Positions 1 to 10,996 of a DNA stretch of 64,000 nucleotides are shown here, one piece after another (position 1 is the first letter of the stretch; each line of letters begins with the position of its first letter). The stretch is from the NCBI GenBank assembly GCA_016584495.1, contig WAID01000010.1, positions 558,001-622,000 on the forward strand. Direction: 5' to 3'. The position numbers were made by a program, and so were the translations under genes. Source of the stretch: Celoporthe dispersa (Eukaryota > Ascomycota > Sordariomycetes > Diaporthales > Cryphonectriaceae). The notes under the pieces were generated by a model. The model ran no database searches, had not been told where the DNA came from, and saw only the letters and a program-made list of their open reading frames with translations.

Positions 1-2
1 GA

Positions 3-566
3 TCGGCATTCACCGAGACAGATCTCGTCTGGTATGAAGCAGTGGAGGATGGCTTGCTAAATTTCTATCCAGACACAGCTTTCTGGACCCAGTCGCCCAT
101 AGCTATCTCGCTTACCAACCGTTCTACCTTGAGCCAGACGTTCAACAGCGTATCAGATAGTATGACTGTGTGGATGCGGAACCTGGGTTTTGCTCAGCAG
201 CCCATAGTCGGGGCGACCTCGTTGTGGGTTTTGCATATCCAGGTCCGGTGGCCATTTCTAGCTTTACCTATTGTCACTACACTAGCTGGATGTATCTTCT
301 GCTTCGCCATCATTCTCGAGACTAAAAAACTTAGGATGGAGCCTTGGAGAGGAAGTTGTTTGGCCATCATGACTTACGGCATTGGCGACGATATCAGAAG
401 AAGTCTACAACATGCGGAGAGTTTGGATACAGCAGGGAGGCAGACGCAGGTCAAAATGTGTGAGACTGATGAAGCGACGATGTGCTTAGAACGAACTCCA
501 GGACCTGTGGTTCCGGAAGGAAGACTCAGGCAGATGAGTTATGATTCTCTGATCCTGGATGACTAG
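3..566 (+). CDS. DUF3176-like membrane protein, C-terminal part
   Basis: The reading frame is open to the left edge, so only the C-terminal part (about 187 codons) is visible and the start lies outside. A single hydrophobic segment (residues FLALPIVTTLAGCIFCFAI, nt about 255-315) is followed by a Trp-containing stretch (EPWRGSCLAIMTYGI) and a charged cytosolic tail. This order, a late transmembrane helix then a 'W+S+LA' motif, is what I know from the C-terminus of fungal DUF3176 proteins, which are multi-pass membrane proteins of unknown function. A Ser/Asn-rich stretch precedes the helix. No lesion is seen. The family call is from memory of the pattern; the function is unknown. Confidence 0.6.
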   Translation, partial: SAFTETDLVWYEAVEDGLLNFYPDTAFWTQSPIAISLTNRSTLSQTFNSVSDSMTVWMRNLGFAQQPIVGATSLWVLHIQVRWPFLALPIVTTLAGCIFCFAIILETKKLRMEPWRGSCLAIMTYGIGDDIRRSLQHAESLDTAGRQTQVKMCETDEATMCLERTPGPVVPEGRLRQMSYDSLILDD

Positions 567-1540
567 AGAAAGAAATGCTAGCCTAGATTCTATGTAAATA
601 ATCAGGCTTTCTCTCTAAGCCTTGTGGGCTTTCATACAGATTCAGCCTCATACTTCTGACTTCTTTGATTGACACCTTGGCTCAATAGACATGCAGACAT
701 ATTATACAGGTGCTGAGTATTTTTGTCTTTATGTGTTTCTTTGTTGGGAATTTTTCAAGTCCAACCTAGGTGCTCGATGTCCTAGTTCAGGATAATCATC
801 GTCAAAATGCTGATAAGTTTCCTAACCGCAAGGGGTATCCTGTCAACCAAGTTATTTCATTCTCAAGAATAGGGCGGAGGAGGCATGTTTTGTGACCAGC
901 GAATTTGGACAAAGTTGTCGACATTATAAGTGAATTTGGTCTCATATCTAGAGCATGTAATACAGATGATTGATGCTACACCACTTTGTTTTTACTACCA
1001 CTCGCATTCCAAACTGTTCATAAGTATATGAACCATCATAGGTCTTCTCATGAATCTGGATTCGTCGCAAGATGTTTGACCAGCCACATCTACACACCTT
1101 GCCTTGCCTACTTAGGATCTAGCCACGCTGTCGCAGACTGGTGAAAGCAGGCTTCAATACATAACAGCCCCACGTACATCAGTATCTTTTTAAGTACTTC
1201 ATTCTCAGGACCCAAGCTTATTTACGGTACTTAAAAAACTAAGGTTCCTCTTCCCAGAAGCAAAAATCAAAAATGATCGTCTTATACGAAATTATGGGCC
1301 GACCTTGCAATGTACAGCGTAGTTAAGTATGGCTGGAAACTGTGGGCGCTGTCGATTTTCTTGCCATTCAAAATCGTCAGATACCGCGTTTCTTTGGGTG
1401 GCTGGCTGGCATCGAGTAATCAGAGACACAGTTGATCGCAGAAAACAAAGTAATAATGTAAGCTGGATAGTCCCTAGATGCATGAATACTTACAGTGTGT
1501 CTTGTAAGTACTGATAAGGAGTTGTAGAGCGATGCTCAAG
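567..1540. other. Intergenic, no gene recognised
   Basis: Downstream flank of the DUF3176-like gene and upstream flank of the HET pseudogene. Short open frames on both strands around 1290-1510 show no recognisable motif and overlap each other, so I do not call them. Confidence 0.5.
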
Positions 1541-2546
1541 ACACATACCGATACCAGCCTCTGCCTCCTGGTGACTACGTTAGGGTGGTATATCTGGAAC
1601 CCAGCGAACTAAACGATCCGATATCCGGAAGCTTGAAGACTGTGTCTTCGAATGCATCGATGACTAGTACGAAGCGCTCTCTTATGTCTAGGGGGACAAA
1701 GACAGGAATCTCTCATAAATCCTACTCGATAATAGTGTCAGCTGCTTCCGCGTGCAGCCCAACTTGCACGCCGCCCTCCGCGCGTTGCGACTCGAAATGC
1801 ACGTCCGAAGAATCTGGGTAGACGCGTTATGCATCAGTCAAGAGGACACTAGCGAGAGAGGCCATCAGGTCTCATTGATGTCCAAAGTGTACTCCCGAGC
1901 TCACACCGTCCTTGTCGACTTCGGCACCCCGACAGCAGCGGATGAGCAGCTTTCAGAGATGGGTATCGAGGTTCTATCTTTCCTCGCGGGCGACGCAACC
2001 TTCGACGACGCCGCGCTATGGAACCGCCCGTCCTGGGCCGAAGTTGCTGCCGCGCTGCAAAGCGTCCTGAAGCTACCCTACTTCACACGCAACAGAGTAG
2101 TACAAGAGGTTGCTCTGGCTCGGCGCATCGAAATGCGTTTAGGCAATCTAGTTGTGCGCTGGTACGGTGGCAGAGACACGAGCCACTTTCTGGCCCGAAT
2201 TAAGCTGGAGAAAATGTCCCCGTCCTGGCAGTGCAGCTCGGGCCGGAAAAGCAGCGAAAGTGTAGACTTTCGGCCGCTGGTAGAGCTGCTGGGGCTAAGC
2301 CTCGACAGTTAGGCAAAGCGGGAGGGTGGGACGAAGCCAACAAGCCTTCTCGACGTCGTCTACTTGATGAGACACCGAAACTTGGTTGACACTCGTGATC
2401 AAATATTCGGAATGATGGGTATGGTCCTGCTGGCGGAAGTAGCTAGCTTTGTTCTAGACTATAGTCATTCGTGGGAAGAGACTTACAGACGATTTTATGA
2501 GCTTATGGAAAAGCAAGTCTTCGAACCCTCTCATGCCCAAGAATAG
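1541..2546 (+). pseudogene. HET-domain protein, decayed
   Basis: The N-terminal HET signature (YRYQPLPPGDYVR, nt about 1544) is followed by a frameshift, then YEALSYV with the invariant Trp codon replaced by TAG (1689-1691). A further frame change leads to the IWVDALCISQED motif (about 1815-1850) and KVYSRAHTVLV. A stop lies at about 2310, after which another frame gives the late HET motif DTRDQIFGMMGM (about 2388-2425). HET domains trigger cell death in vegetative incompatibility. At least three frame breaks plus the nonsense codon make this a pseudogene. TGG to TAG is a G-to-A change on this strand, the direction RIP produces, which is inference. The order and spacing of motifs match the family, so identification is firm. 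Confidence 0.85.
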
Positions 2547-2789
2547 AAAACAATACAAAAATCGCCGCAATAGACGACCGAATTGACGACTGGGTGAAAC
2601 AAAGGGCGTGTAGCATCTTGCAGAACATGTTTGGGCATGACGACTCAGACAATTAATATTTGATGAATTTTCAAGCCACGTAAAGGCCACGCATGACAAT
2701 ATCTGGATTCTTTTTCGACTAGCAAATTCGTATTCTTATTGCACACCACGGAAGTAACAACACTAGTACTACCCGCCCCCTCGAATAGT

Positions 2790-4583
2790 CTAGTAAAGAG
2801 GCAACTTGTACGCGTTGAAATCGTACATCCAGGTATCCAAAGACTCCTGGTCGTAGACGCATTCGAACGAGGTGCCATTATTGGACCAAAGCGGGCGCAG
2901 CGGCCAGCGACAGATCTGGTCAATATTGCCAGTTCCGTTAAGTGTAGCCGGGGCGACGTTGTTCTCGACCCACTCGATTATGGCGGGCAATGTCGAGTCG
3001 GGCCAGCCAGCATTGGGCTGAAAGTCGTTCGAAGTACAATGGGCGGCGCCGGGGACGAGAAAGAGGCGATAGAATTCATCAAGGGCCGCCACGCTCTCGT
3101 TGTACCCCATGTCACCGTACATAACACTGCGAACTGACTCGTAGTAATGCACCGATGAGCCCGTGGGAATAGAAAAGTCCTGCTCGCCGTGTAGGTGGAT
3201 CACCTTGCTGCCGGCGTTTTGGAAGTCGCTAAGGTCTGGGTATGTAGTCTGCAAGGAGTCGGCGTACTTGTTCATGCCAAAGATCATAAGCTCCTTCAGC
3301 GTGTCCACGGTATAGTTGGACAGCTCCTCAAGGCTGATCGAGTCGGCGTCGCGCAGCTGAAGGAACTCGGCCACCCAGGGACCACCCAGGTCGCTGACGA
3401 CAGGCTCCCACTCGCCCGTAGTCTCGTCAAGCTCCGTAATGCCGTCGTAGAAGATGGTGCCGGGTTGGTAGCTGATGTAGACAAGACGGCCCTGGGAGTC
3501 GTGCAGCCCAGCCCAAGTGGCAGCCGCGACCGCGGCGCCCTCGGGGGTTACAGTGCCGTTCTGCGCATTATGGGGGATGGAGCCAAAGGCATCATTGGTG
3601 TTAACGCTGCATGAGTAGGGGGTGCCGATGGTGTTATTGACATCAAAGTGCAGGAGACAGAGGTCAGAGCGGGAGACGACGCCATCGACACGGCCGTCCA
3701 AGCCGTCGCAAGCTTCTATCGTAAGATTGGCGATCTTTTCAAGCTCGCATGTAGGAGGGAAGTAACCTAAGGTTTGCTGGATGATGTTGCTGGTCAAATG
3801 GTTCACCTGTTGCTGGCCATAACGGATAGCAGGAGCGCCAACAACAGCACCGTCGAACTGGTCAGCAAAACGCTGGACCTGGCTCCATCCCTCGCGGCCT
3901 CCTTCGGAGCATCCTTGGTAGTAAGAGTAGATCTTGGTGCTAGACGAGACATTGTATAGGTTCCTAGCGAATTCCTTGCCAAGCAGCGCAAGTTCGTGGT
4001 GAGCCTGATAGCCAAACATGTATGCCGCTTCCCAATTTATGGTGCCGTTCGCGAGTAGAAATGCATCATCGAGCTGCGTGTCAAAGGAGCCGAAGCCTCC
4101 GTCTGTGATGCCTGAGACAGCACCATTGATGATGCCATTAGGGATGTATTCGGTACCCGAGTTGATGGCAAAACCACCGCCGCCCGTGGAAAGGTAGCGG
4201 TTTTCAAAGTCGGATGGCGCGGGCAGCCAATACGAGACGTGGACTTTGTCGCTCGCAATGCCATTGTGTGAATAGGCAAAAGTGACGTTGCAGTAGTCGA
4301 CAGTGGTAGTAGGATACCACTCAAAGTCAGCTATATAGCCGAGCGTTAGGTTGGTCGAGACGGATACGGGATCGATAGTGATGCCCATGATGGTGTCGTT
4401 GGCGGGCAGTCGGGATTGGACGTAGGCAGTGTCGCAGATATCCTCAAGCGAGACAGACTGCACAGCGGTGAAGAAGGCTGCAGTGACAGCCATGGTGGCC
4501 CTCTTGACACGTACCGGAGGCATGATGGGGAGAGAAGGCATTCTGCCGTGATGGGAACATGTCCGAGGATTAAGGATGCCCAC
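2790..4583 (-). CDS. Secreted tannase / feruloyl esterase
   Basis: Intact single-exon gene of up to 597 residues. The family (PF07519) hydrolyses ester bonds of gallotannins or feruloyl polysaccharides outside the cell. The CS-D-HC hallmark is complete: GCSEGGREG (Cys225-Ser226), HGEQD (Asp469) and AAHC (His515-Cys516), where the two Cys normally form the disulfide linking the catalytic Ser and His. A calcium-loop-like ACDGLDGRVDG lies near residue 291. Many N-glycosylation sequons are present. A hydrophobic signal peptide (MAVTAAFFTAVQSVS) begins at residue 31. Start choice is open: Met at 4583, 4541, 4523 or 4493 are in frame, and 4523 or 4493 place the signal peptide best. A broken paralogue lies about 1.7 kb away on the same strand. 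Substrate (tannin or ferulate) cannot be told from sequence alone. Confidence 0.93.
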   Translation of the reverse strand: MGILNPRTCSHHGRMPSLPIMPPVRVKRATMAVTAAFFTAVQSVSLEDICDTAYVQSRLPANDTIMGITIDPVSVSTNLTLGYIADFEWYPTTTVDYCNVTFAYSHNGIASDKVHVSYWLPAPSDFENRYLSTGGGGFAINSGTEYIPNGIINGAVSGITDGGFGSFDTQLDDAFLLANGTINWEAAYMFGYQAHHELALLGKEFARNLYNVSSSTKIYSYYQGCSEGGREGWSQVQRFADQFDGAVVGAPAIRYGQQQVNHLTSNIIQQTLGYFPPTCELEKIANLTIEACDGLDGRVDGVVSRSDLCLLHFDVNNTIGTPYSCSVNTNDAFGSIPHNAQNGTVTPEGAAVAAATWAGLHDSQGRLVYISYQPGTIFYDGITELDETTGEWEPVVSDLGGPWVAEFLQLRDADSISLEELSNYTVDTLKELMIFGMNKYADSLQTTYPDLSDFQNAGSKVIHLHGEQDFSIPTGSSVHYYESVRSVMYGDMGYNESVAALDEFYRLFLVPGAAHCTSNDFQPNAGWPDSTLPAIIEWVENNVAPATLNGTGNIDQICRWPLRPLWSNNGTSFECVYDQESLDTWMYDFNAYKLPLY

Positions 4584-5462
4584 GTCTCTAAGAGGCGGCG
4601 ATGGTTGAGGGTTTTATGTAAATCACGTTAACAACATCAGGCCTTAGACCGACTGACACACCGCTGTCGCCGTTGCCGGCCACAAGGCTGCTGCCATGCC
4701 TGGTAGTCTTTCTGCTTACGAACAGGCCATAATAAGCGACAACGGCCATTCCTCGCGCAATCGGACATAGATCAAGGAACCGCAACTAACGTCGCGAAGC
4801 CGCATCATTGCTAGCGATATCCATTGCTGAAGGACATTAAGCGTGAAAGGGAAAAGGTTGCGTCTAGAGTTCAACGCGTTGCCGCTATCTGATAAAATGC
4901 TAGGAAAGCCTGGGCAGCGGGCTCCGCCTTGATCGTCACCGCCGCCCATGGGGTGGATAGCGGGGTGGATATTTGGGAGTGAAAATGGGGCTACAATGAC
5001 GAGGCATTGAGGTGAAAATGGAGTTACAATAAAATGATATGGGGAAGAAAATGGGGCTACAATAACATGATATGGGGATGAAAATGGGAATACTATTATA
5101 AATTAAAAATGGTAGAGCTCCTACGGTGAAACTTTGAATCATTAGGCTCGAGGCTGGCTGGATTGACCTATTCGATATACAATTTATGAAACGGGCATAA
5201 ATAATAAAATCTGAATATCGAAACTCAGTACTCGTCACTATTGCTTGCAGAAGTGCTAGAAGCAAGATTACTAAGAAATAAAATCAATATCAATACAAAT
5301 AGCTGTCCACAGCGGCAGCGAATTGAGCATGACCCACGTTGTCTAAGCCATTCTTAAGCAGCTTGATGCCACCACACGGGAAATAAGATACAATCTTGCA
5401 CAGTTGCTTTAGATGCGTATCTTGAATTCCGGAGCTGGCTTACGATAGGGTCTGAAGAGAGC
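4584..5462. other. Intergenic, with a short tandem repeat
   Basis: Promoter side of the tannase gene. Apart from the degenerate tandem repeat at 4975-5100 nothing was recognised. Confidence 0.5.
4975..5100. repeat. Degenerate ~33-bp tandem repeat, about 4 units
   Basis: Four successive units share the pattern GAAAATGGGGCTACAATRA followed by an AT-rich spacer ending in GATATGGGG. Spacing is 33-35 bp. Units 1 and 3 are the closest. On the minus strand the unit reads as a short open peptide repeat (SPIF.PISCYC), but this looks incidental. Confidence 0.75.
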
Positions 5463-5600
5463 TTAGCAGACGACGGAGTTGAGGACCTTGCGCACAGCAG
5501 GGTCGTCGATGTGGCCGGTCCAAAAGAGCTGCACGTCGAACTTCTCACCTGTGTTTAGGATCTCTCCGCCGGCTTCGGGTTGCTCCCTAGCTGCATTCAT
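5463..5600 (-). CDS. 45-aa orphan ORF or C-terminal gene remnant
   Basis: An open frame from ATG at 5600 to TAA at 5463 encodes a peptide with protein-like composition (GEKFDVQLFWTGHIDDPAVRK within it). It reads like the C-terminus of a larger enzyme rather than a random frame. No upstream exon in the same frame was found; upstream DNA is AT-rich and unrecognised. I do not recognise the family. It could be a gene fragment left by rearrangement or the last exon of a decayed gene. Confidence 0.3.
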   Translation of the reverse strand: MNAAREQPEAGGEILNTGEKFDVQLFWTGHIDDPAVRKVLNSVVC

Positions 5601-6265
5601 CCATAATAGTAGCAGCCATAGCTTCGTCCTCTAATATAGATATAATGGCATCTTGGATCTTAATGTTATGTATCCAGGCAATGGTCGTCTTCGGCAGGCC
5701 TGTAATTTCTTTAGCTTTTTAACAGCACACTAGACACCGTCCATACCTGCGTCTTAACAGACTTGCGATGATTCCAGCGATCCATGACGAGATTAGGGGG
5801 TTAATCTTTCCCGTGGTCATGATGGGTGACCAATCGACTTTCGTTGGCTATGAGGGCAGAACTGAGAGAGAGAGGCGCTGAGAGAAGATCCAACGAATGA
5901 AAGTACCGGGCAAGTTCGTGGGAAATCTTGGGATCGATATGCTCTATTAGTTTTGGTGGGGTACGCCAGCTCGCTGCCTTCCACCTATTGAAATGTTCAT
6001 CTCACTCCGGCGCAGACTCCTTGGCTCTAGGTGACTGTTTCGTCATTCTTAGAACTCTCATGGTTCACATTGCCTCTTCATCTAGGCTTGGAAAGCTCTC
6101 CAGGGGCACATTTGAGGTAGTAATATCCAGCACAGCCAGGAATGGAAAATCAAGTGAGATCTTCGACATCTGATTTAGTATCTATATACGTTTGAAGTTG
6201 AAATACTGATAGCACTATCGACACCTCATCATCCACCATCATCAGCAGTGCCTGCTAATTGAAAA
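5601..6265. other. Intergenic, nothing recognised
   Basis: Contains the 3' flank of the broken tannase paralogue. No convincing coding frame or repeat was seen. Confidence 0.5.
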
Positions 6266-7759
6266 CTAGTACACCGGCACGGGAATAGAGTCCAGAGTCG
6301 GGAACCAGCTGTCAATCGAAGCTTGGTCATATACACAGCTCATAGTAGCGTTGTCCGTCCAGAGCGGCCTGAGCGGGAAAGCGCAGAGCTGCTGCATAGT
6401 TCCCTCCAGCGAACTACCACCAACGGTGGCATTTACGGTCCCTGGATTGACGCCTTCCTCGACCCATTCAATCAGACTGCCTAAGACAATGGGCGGGAAG
6501 GGGCCATTGGGTTGGTCCGTTGACGGTGAACAGAGCGCAGCACCGGGGATGAGGAACAAGCGATACCAGTCGTTCAGCTGCTCGAAGCTCTCATTGAAAC
6601 CAAGACCGGGATACATGATTTCGCGAACACTGTTCTGATACCAGACAGAAGAGCCTGCGGGAACAGATGGGTCGCTCTCGCCATGATAGTGAAGCTCCTT
6701 GGCGCCGGAGTTCCGGAAAACCTCCAGGTCGGGCCAATTTGTTTGCAATGTATCAGAAACCTTGCGCATACCCGCGAGGATAATGGCCCTGAGATCATTA
6801 TACGTCATGTTGGATATATCGTAATAGTCGCTATCGATTTCTCGCAGGAAGTAGTTCATGTATTGGACACCAATGCCTAATACGCTGGCCTCGTACTCGC
6901 CCGTCGCGGAGTTGTAGGTCGTCGCTGCTCCATCGAAATCGGCACTTGGCTGAAACATGATCCATACCTGTCGGCCCTCGTCGTCAAAACTTCCATCAAG
7001 AACCTGCTGTGCAACAGCCGCTCCCTGAGCCGTCACGGTCCCATTGATGGAGGGAGACGAGCCTCCCTCGTTGCCCGGACTGCCGAAGCCGCCGGTCGAA
7101 GTCTTGCATGAAAGTGCGTTGCCGATAGAAGCATTAGCACTGTAGTGTAACTTGCAGAGGTCGGATCGGCTAACAACACCGTCGACACGGCCGTCAAGGC
7201 CATCACATGCAGCGAGGAGATCTGACTGGATCTGGTCAAGCTCGCATGTGCTGGGTGCGTAGCCCTGGACAACCTCTACCAATGAGCTGTACATGTGCAT
7301 AGGTTGTTGGAAGGCCTGACGGTGAGCTGAAGCACCCACCGCGGTGCCGTCGAAAGAATCGCTATAATGCTGAGCCTGGCTCCAGCCTTCACGGCCGCCT
7401 TCGCTGCATGCGGAGTAATAGGAAAAGAAAAGACGGCGTATCGTAGAACTGAGCAGTCAGCTCATTGCCCAGAACAGTCATCTCGTGGATGGACCGGTAG
7501 CCGATCGAGACGAGCATAGTCTCATTGATAGTCCCATTTCCAGCAAGAATAACGTCGCCGACATCCGAATACCAACCACCAAACCCGCCATCCATGGTTC
7601 CAGCAGAAGCGCCATGCGGGAGGTCGACTTCGAGGCCTTGTTCACCCGACGTGATCGCAAGACCTCCTGGACATATTCAACGGTGCAAAGTTCGTCGAGG
7701 GGCTGGCCAGCGACGTGGGCCACGACCGCGGCAGTAAGAGAAACATTGGTGAATCTCAT
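6266..7759 (-). pseudogene. Tannase / feruloyl esterase paralogue, broken
   Basis: This is a paralogue of the intact tannase about 1.7 kb away. It starts with a signal peptide (MRFTNVSLTAAVVAHVAG) at 7759. After VEYVQEV a deletion of roughly 75-80 codons, relative to the paralogue, joins directly to LAITSGE and shifts the frame. A second small deletion after QFYDTPS (about 7430) shifts it again just before SYYSACSEGGREG, where the Cys-Ser nucleophile motif survives. From there one frame runs to 6266 and includes ACDGLDGRVDG and HGESD (the Asp motif). The catalytic His is gone: AAHC in the intact copy is AALC here. Two frame-breaking deletions plus loss of the His argue for a genuine pseudogene and not a sequencing fault. 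Confidence 0.9.
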
Positions 7760-9415
7760 AGCGAGGCAACGAGACTAGATCAGCGTCAAATTAGTTGATG
7801 ACAACCTAAATAGGGATCTCGCTGTACACAGGCGGAGAAAAGAGCCAAGAGAATCGTTATATTTACACACTTTCGTGGCTCTTCATAGTCGCACTAGTCG
7901 CGAAGTTAATAGCTTCCTCAATTGATATTTTGAGTAGCTAGATGCGGTCTTCATGGAGCCTGCCTCCGCGTGAGGTTGCAAAAAAAAAAAAAAAAAAAAA
8001 AAGGCCGCGACCCGCCTTGCTCGCGTTCGCCCGGGCCGGCCAGCGGACCATTTCGTTCTTAAAAAGGAAGGCAAGTCGGTCAAGAACCCTTATTTGATGT
8101 ATATTTAGCCGCCATCGTCATCAAAAGTCGATCCTAGCTACACCCGTCCACGCGGCCTCAGCTTAAAGAGCGCTGAGGTATGTCAGGTCTAGATCACATG
8201 ACGTCGTAGAGACAAGCTTGCTTGATAATTAGGATGAGACTTTGGGAGGCCGATCCACTCGTTGCCGTGGTCAAGGTTTGTTTTTAAGTCCGAGAATCTT
8301 AATTATGTATGCGCAATGCATAGCACTTGACCACGACACTAACTGTGTCTGCTAGCTACTAATTAAGTAACAGGTGAACCGATCGAAGATGCCCTCGACT
8401 ATGTGCGTATGAGGCCCTTGCTTGGGAATTACTGGTCCTATCGAGTGGCTCGATATGAAGGAATGTGCCGCAAAAAGAAGAAGGAAAAGGAAATGCTAGC
8501 TATTTGAAGCTATCTAGAATGGGTTAGAAAAAAGAAAGCTTAGTACTGTATTACATTATGTGCTAGCCCATCCAACACGAAGGTATGGAACAGATTACGA
8601 GTATTCATTGACGCCAGGTGCCAGAACTTCATATCGAGCATTGGAGCTCCCACAATCCACGATGAGTAACCACATACTTCGCTAGAATGAAGTTCCTAGC
8701 AAATACTAGTTCATTGCAAACCACAGGAAATACGTGCGCGAACCTCTAACTTGTTGGTCGATAATGGTGTCATCTGATGTATAGCGCCATCCGTTCACCA
8801 TCCTATTTCCATGCACTCTTATTCAATGAATTCTGAACCGCTATCATTGGCAGCTCTTGCTAGATTTTGTCATCGTCTGCCGCCTATAGATGATAGCCCA
8901 AGCAGTCTGATAGTAAGATTGCCAGCTTCTTTGCACTCACTGTCTGTCAGATGGGCCAACCACGGAGACAGTCAAACTACTACAGGCTCTGACCCGAATG
9001 AAAATACATTTTCATTGCATCGATTATAGTGGGAAGCAATGACTCTAGGGTCATTGTGCAAAGGCTCCGTAGGTTGAGGACTTAAGCACTACCTGTCTCA
9101 GGGATTATTACTCATTTGTCCTCAGCATCAGCCCGGCTTGCGGCATGTCAACAAGCGCATCAGCCATTATGTCTGATGGTATCCAGTCGATCTCTAATAG
9201 TTTCAGACCAATGTTGTCAGGTGGACACCCCATATTTCTAAAAGTGATGATGATGTTGAAAAACCACTCTATGGGCGCCACAGTCAGGAGACCAAGAAAA
9301 GGATAATGCATTATGAACATGCGTCAGAGAAGAGGACGGGACAAAAGAGTGATGGCTATATTTCATCTGGGGATGGAGTGGACGAATGCCTCGTTCTATA
9401 AGGAGCGGCATCCTC
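7760..9415. other. Intergenic, with a long poly-A tract
   Basis: Holds a 23-base A run (7980-8002). A minus-strand open frame at 9108-9320 has protein-like composition (WFFNIIITFRNMGCPPDN) but no recognised family and no supporting exon structure, so it is not called. Confidence 0.45.
7980..8002. repeat. Poly-A homopolymer, 23 nt
   Basis: An uninterrupted run of 23 A bases sits between a GC-rich stretch (CGCGACCCGCC) and moderately AT-rich DNA. It could be the poly-A scar of a retroposed element or simple slippage. No target-site duplication was identified. Confidence 0.9.
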
Positions 9416-10996
9416 TCAACCTAGTCGTGTCATCACAACAGCATATAAGTTTGTACTTCTGTTCCCTGACACGAAGATAATCAAATATGCATTCGGACGT
9501 GTGAATATCTCAAGAGTTTTCATTGTGAATGTGGATGGTGTTTTCGGTACATAAAATGCTCTTTCTGAGCGCTCCCTTTTGTTCACCTTCATTGGAAGTA
9601 ATCCGGTCCATTTGTTCAATGCTTCCTGAAAGACGTTCCTCCCCCCTTAGATGGAACCGAACCAGCCTAACGTTCACAGCCACTCCCAAACACTTACAAA
9701 ATCATCCAAAAACCATTTCAACGATTCTAGCCACGACCGCTATAAAATTTGTCGAATTCGATATCTGCAGGACATTGTGGATTGAGAAGGCCATCAGAGA
9801 AACACTTACCAGCTGATTCGTGCTGCCATCTTCAGGTCCACGACCAAGACCCTCCAGCGCGAAAGCATCGTAGAACTCTAGGAAACGAATGTTCTCCTTC
9901 TCACCGAAGAACCTGGCTACTACGGTCTCTGTCCTTGCCTCAAAAGTCTCGGGTAGCCCTTGTAAATTCAGATCGTATCCCTCACAGCCATCCAAATACA
10001 AGACAAATGATATCTTTACCAGTGCGGCAAAATTAGAGCGATCCAAAGAAAATTTCTGTAGCTGTATGTGGTTCATCTCTTTCCTTGAGATCATCTCTCT
10101 TGCCACGCCCACCATCGTGACCCGACCTACTTGTCGCATTAGCTCAGGCTGCAAGATAGTCATGCAGTCTACTATGTCGTGAAAGCACTCATCGCCATCC
10201 GCATTTCGACTGGTAAGGGGAAAGTCCGGCTCATAGACTTCCTTCAGCTCTATGGGATCCACGAGCTTAAACGGCAACCAAAACTGCCGTGCTCGTTCAA
10301 ACGCTTTAGTCACCCAAAGAGGCTCGTCAAAGCTGTCAAGCTCCGTATCGATAGGCCTCGCTAGGCTTTGGAATAACAACCGACGTTGATCGGCAGGCGT
10401 GTATGTGCGGGTTTCACAGTCACCGCCACTGCCAAAAAATGTATAGTAGTGTTCTGGGTGCATGAAGACTGTGGCCCGGAGGAATTCATTGCGCGTGATC
10501 GTCTTCTCATCCGGTCCAGGCGGCGTGAGGAAAGGGTATCGAGATAGGTAGGATAGCATGCGAAATGAGACCGGAGCGGCTTCCCCGACTACTTGCGACG
10601 CCGCCTGAGAGACATGCCTGCGAAGGACGCTTTCGAAAGCTTCTTGGCTCATGGTCGGCTCACCATTCTTAGCATCGAAGCACTCGTCGAATGCTGGCAT
10701 CGGCCGGCCCATGATATGTAGGATCGAGTTTTGAACATGGCGGTCAAGTCGTTCCACGAAGTTCAGATGGTTCAGCAGGTTGTCGGCTTCCCATTGCTGT
10801 AGCCAGTATGGTGCGGGGTGAACTCTTTCGCCCATAGTGTCGTGAAATGGAGACCAAACATAGAATTACCATAGTGTGCTTTCTTATCTCTCGAAGTGAA
10901 TAGATAATCTGCAATGGCCGCCAGAGGCCAGAATAGGAATGTTCGGTCAGGGTAGTATAAGGACGTGATCTGGCGAAAATAAATTTTCAAAGCCAT
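9416..10996 (-). CDS. Hypothetical four-exon protein, 463 aa
   Basis: Predicted exons 10996-10870, 10822-9810, 9739-9698 and 9625-9416, with introns of 47, 70 and 72 bp bearing GT..AG ends (GTAATT, GTAAGT, GTAAGT donors). The phases join cleanly and the total length divides by three. The N-terminus has a hydrophobic patch (TFLFWPLAAIADYLF), then a long soluble region with acidic stretches. The segment around DEKTITRNEFLRATVF resembles a single EF-hand-like helix but lacks a clear Ca loop. The second intron also lacks stops up to a late cryptic acceptor, so a shorter 377-residue read-through form is possible on paper. I do not recognise the family. It lies next to the transporter / monooxygenase / isocyanide synthase group but there is no evidence it belongs to it. 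Confidence 0.6.

Noticed and set aside
2739..3614. Plus-strand frames across the tannase gene
   Set aside because: Antisense shadows of a complete, motif-bearing gene.
7980..8002. Poly-A as evidence of a specific retroposon
   Set aside because: No element body or target-site duplication was identified next to it.
9108..9320. Minus-strand 70-codon frame as an extra exon downstream of the hypothetical gene
   Set aside because: The upstream gene already ends cleanly at 9416 and no splice junction was found to reach it.
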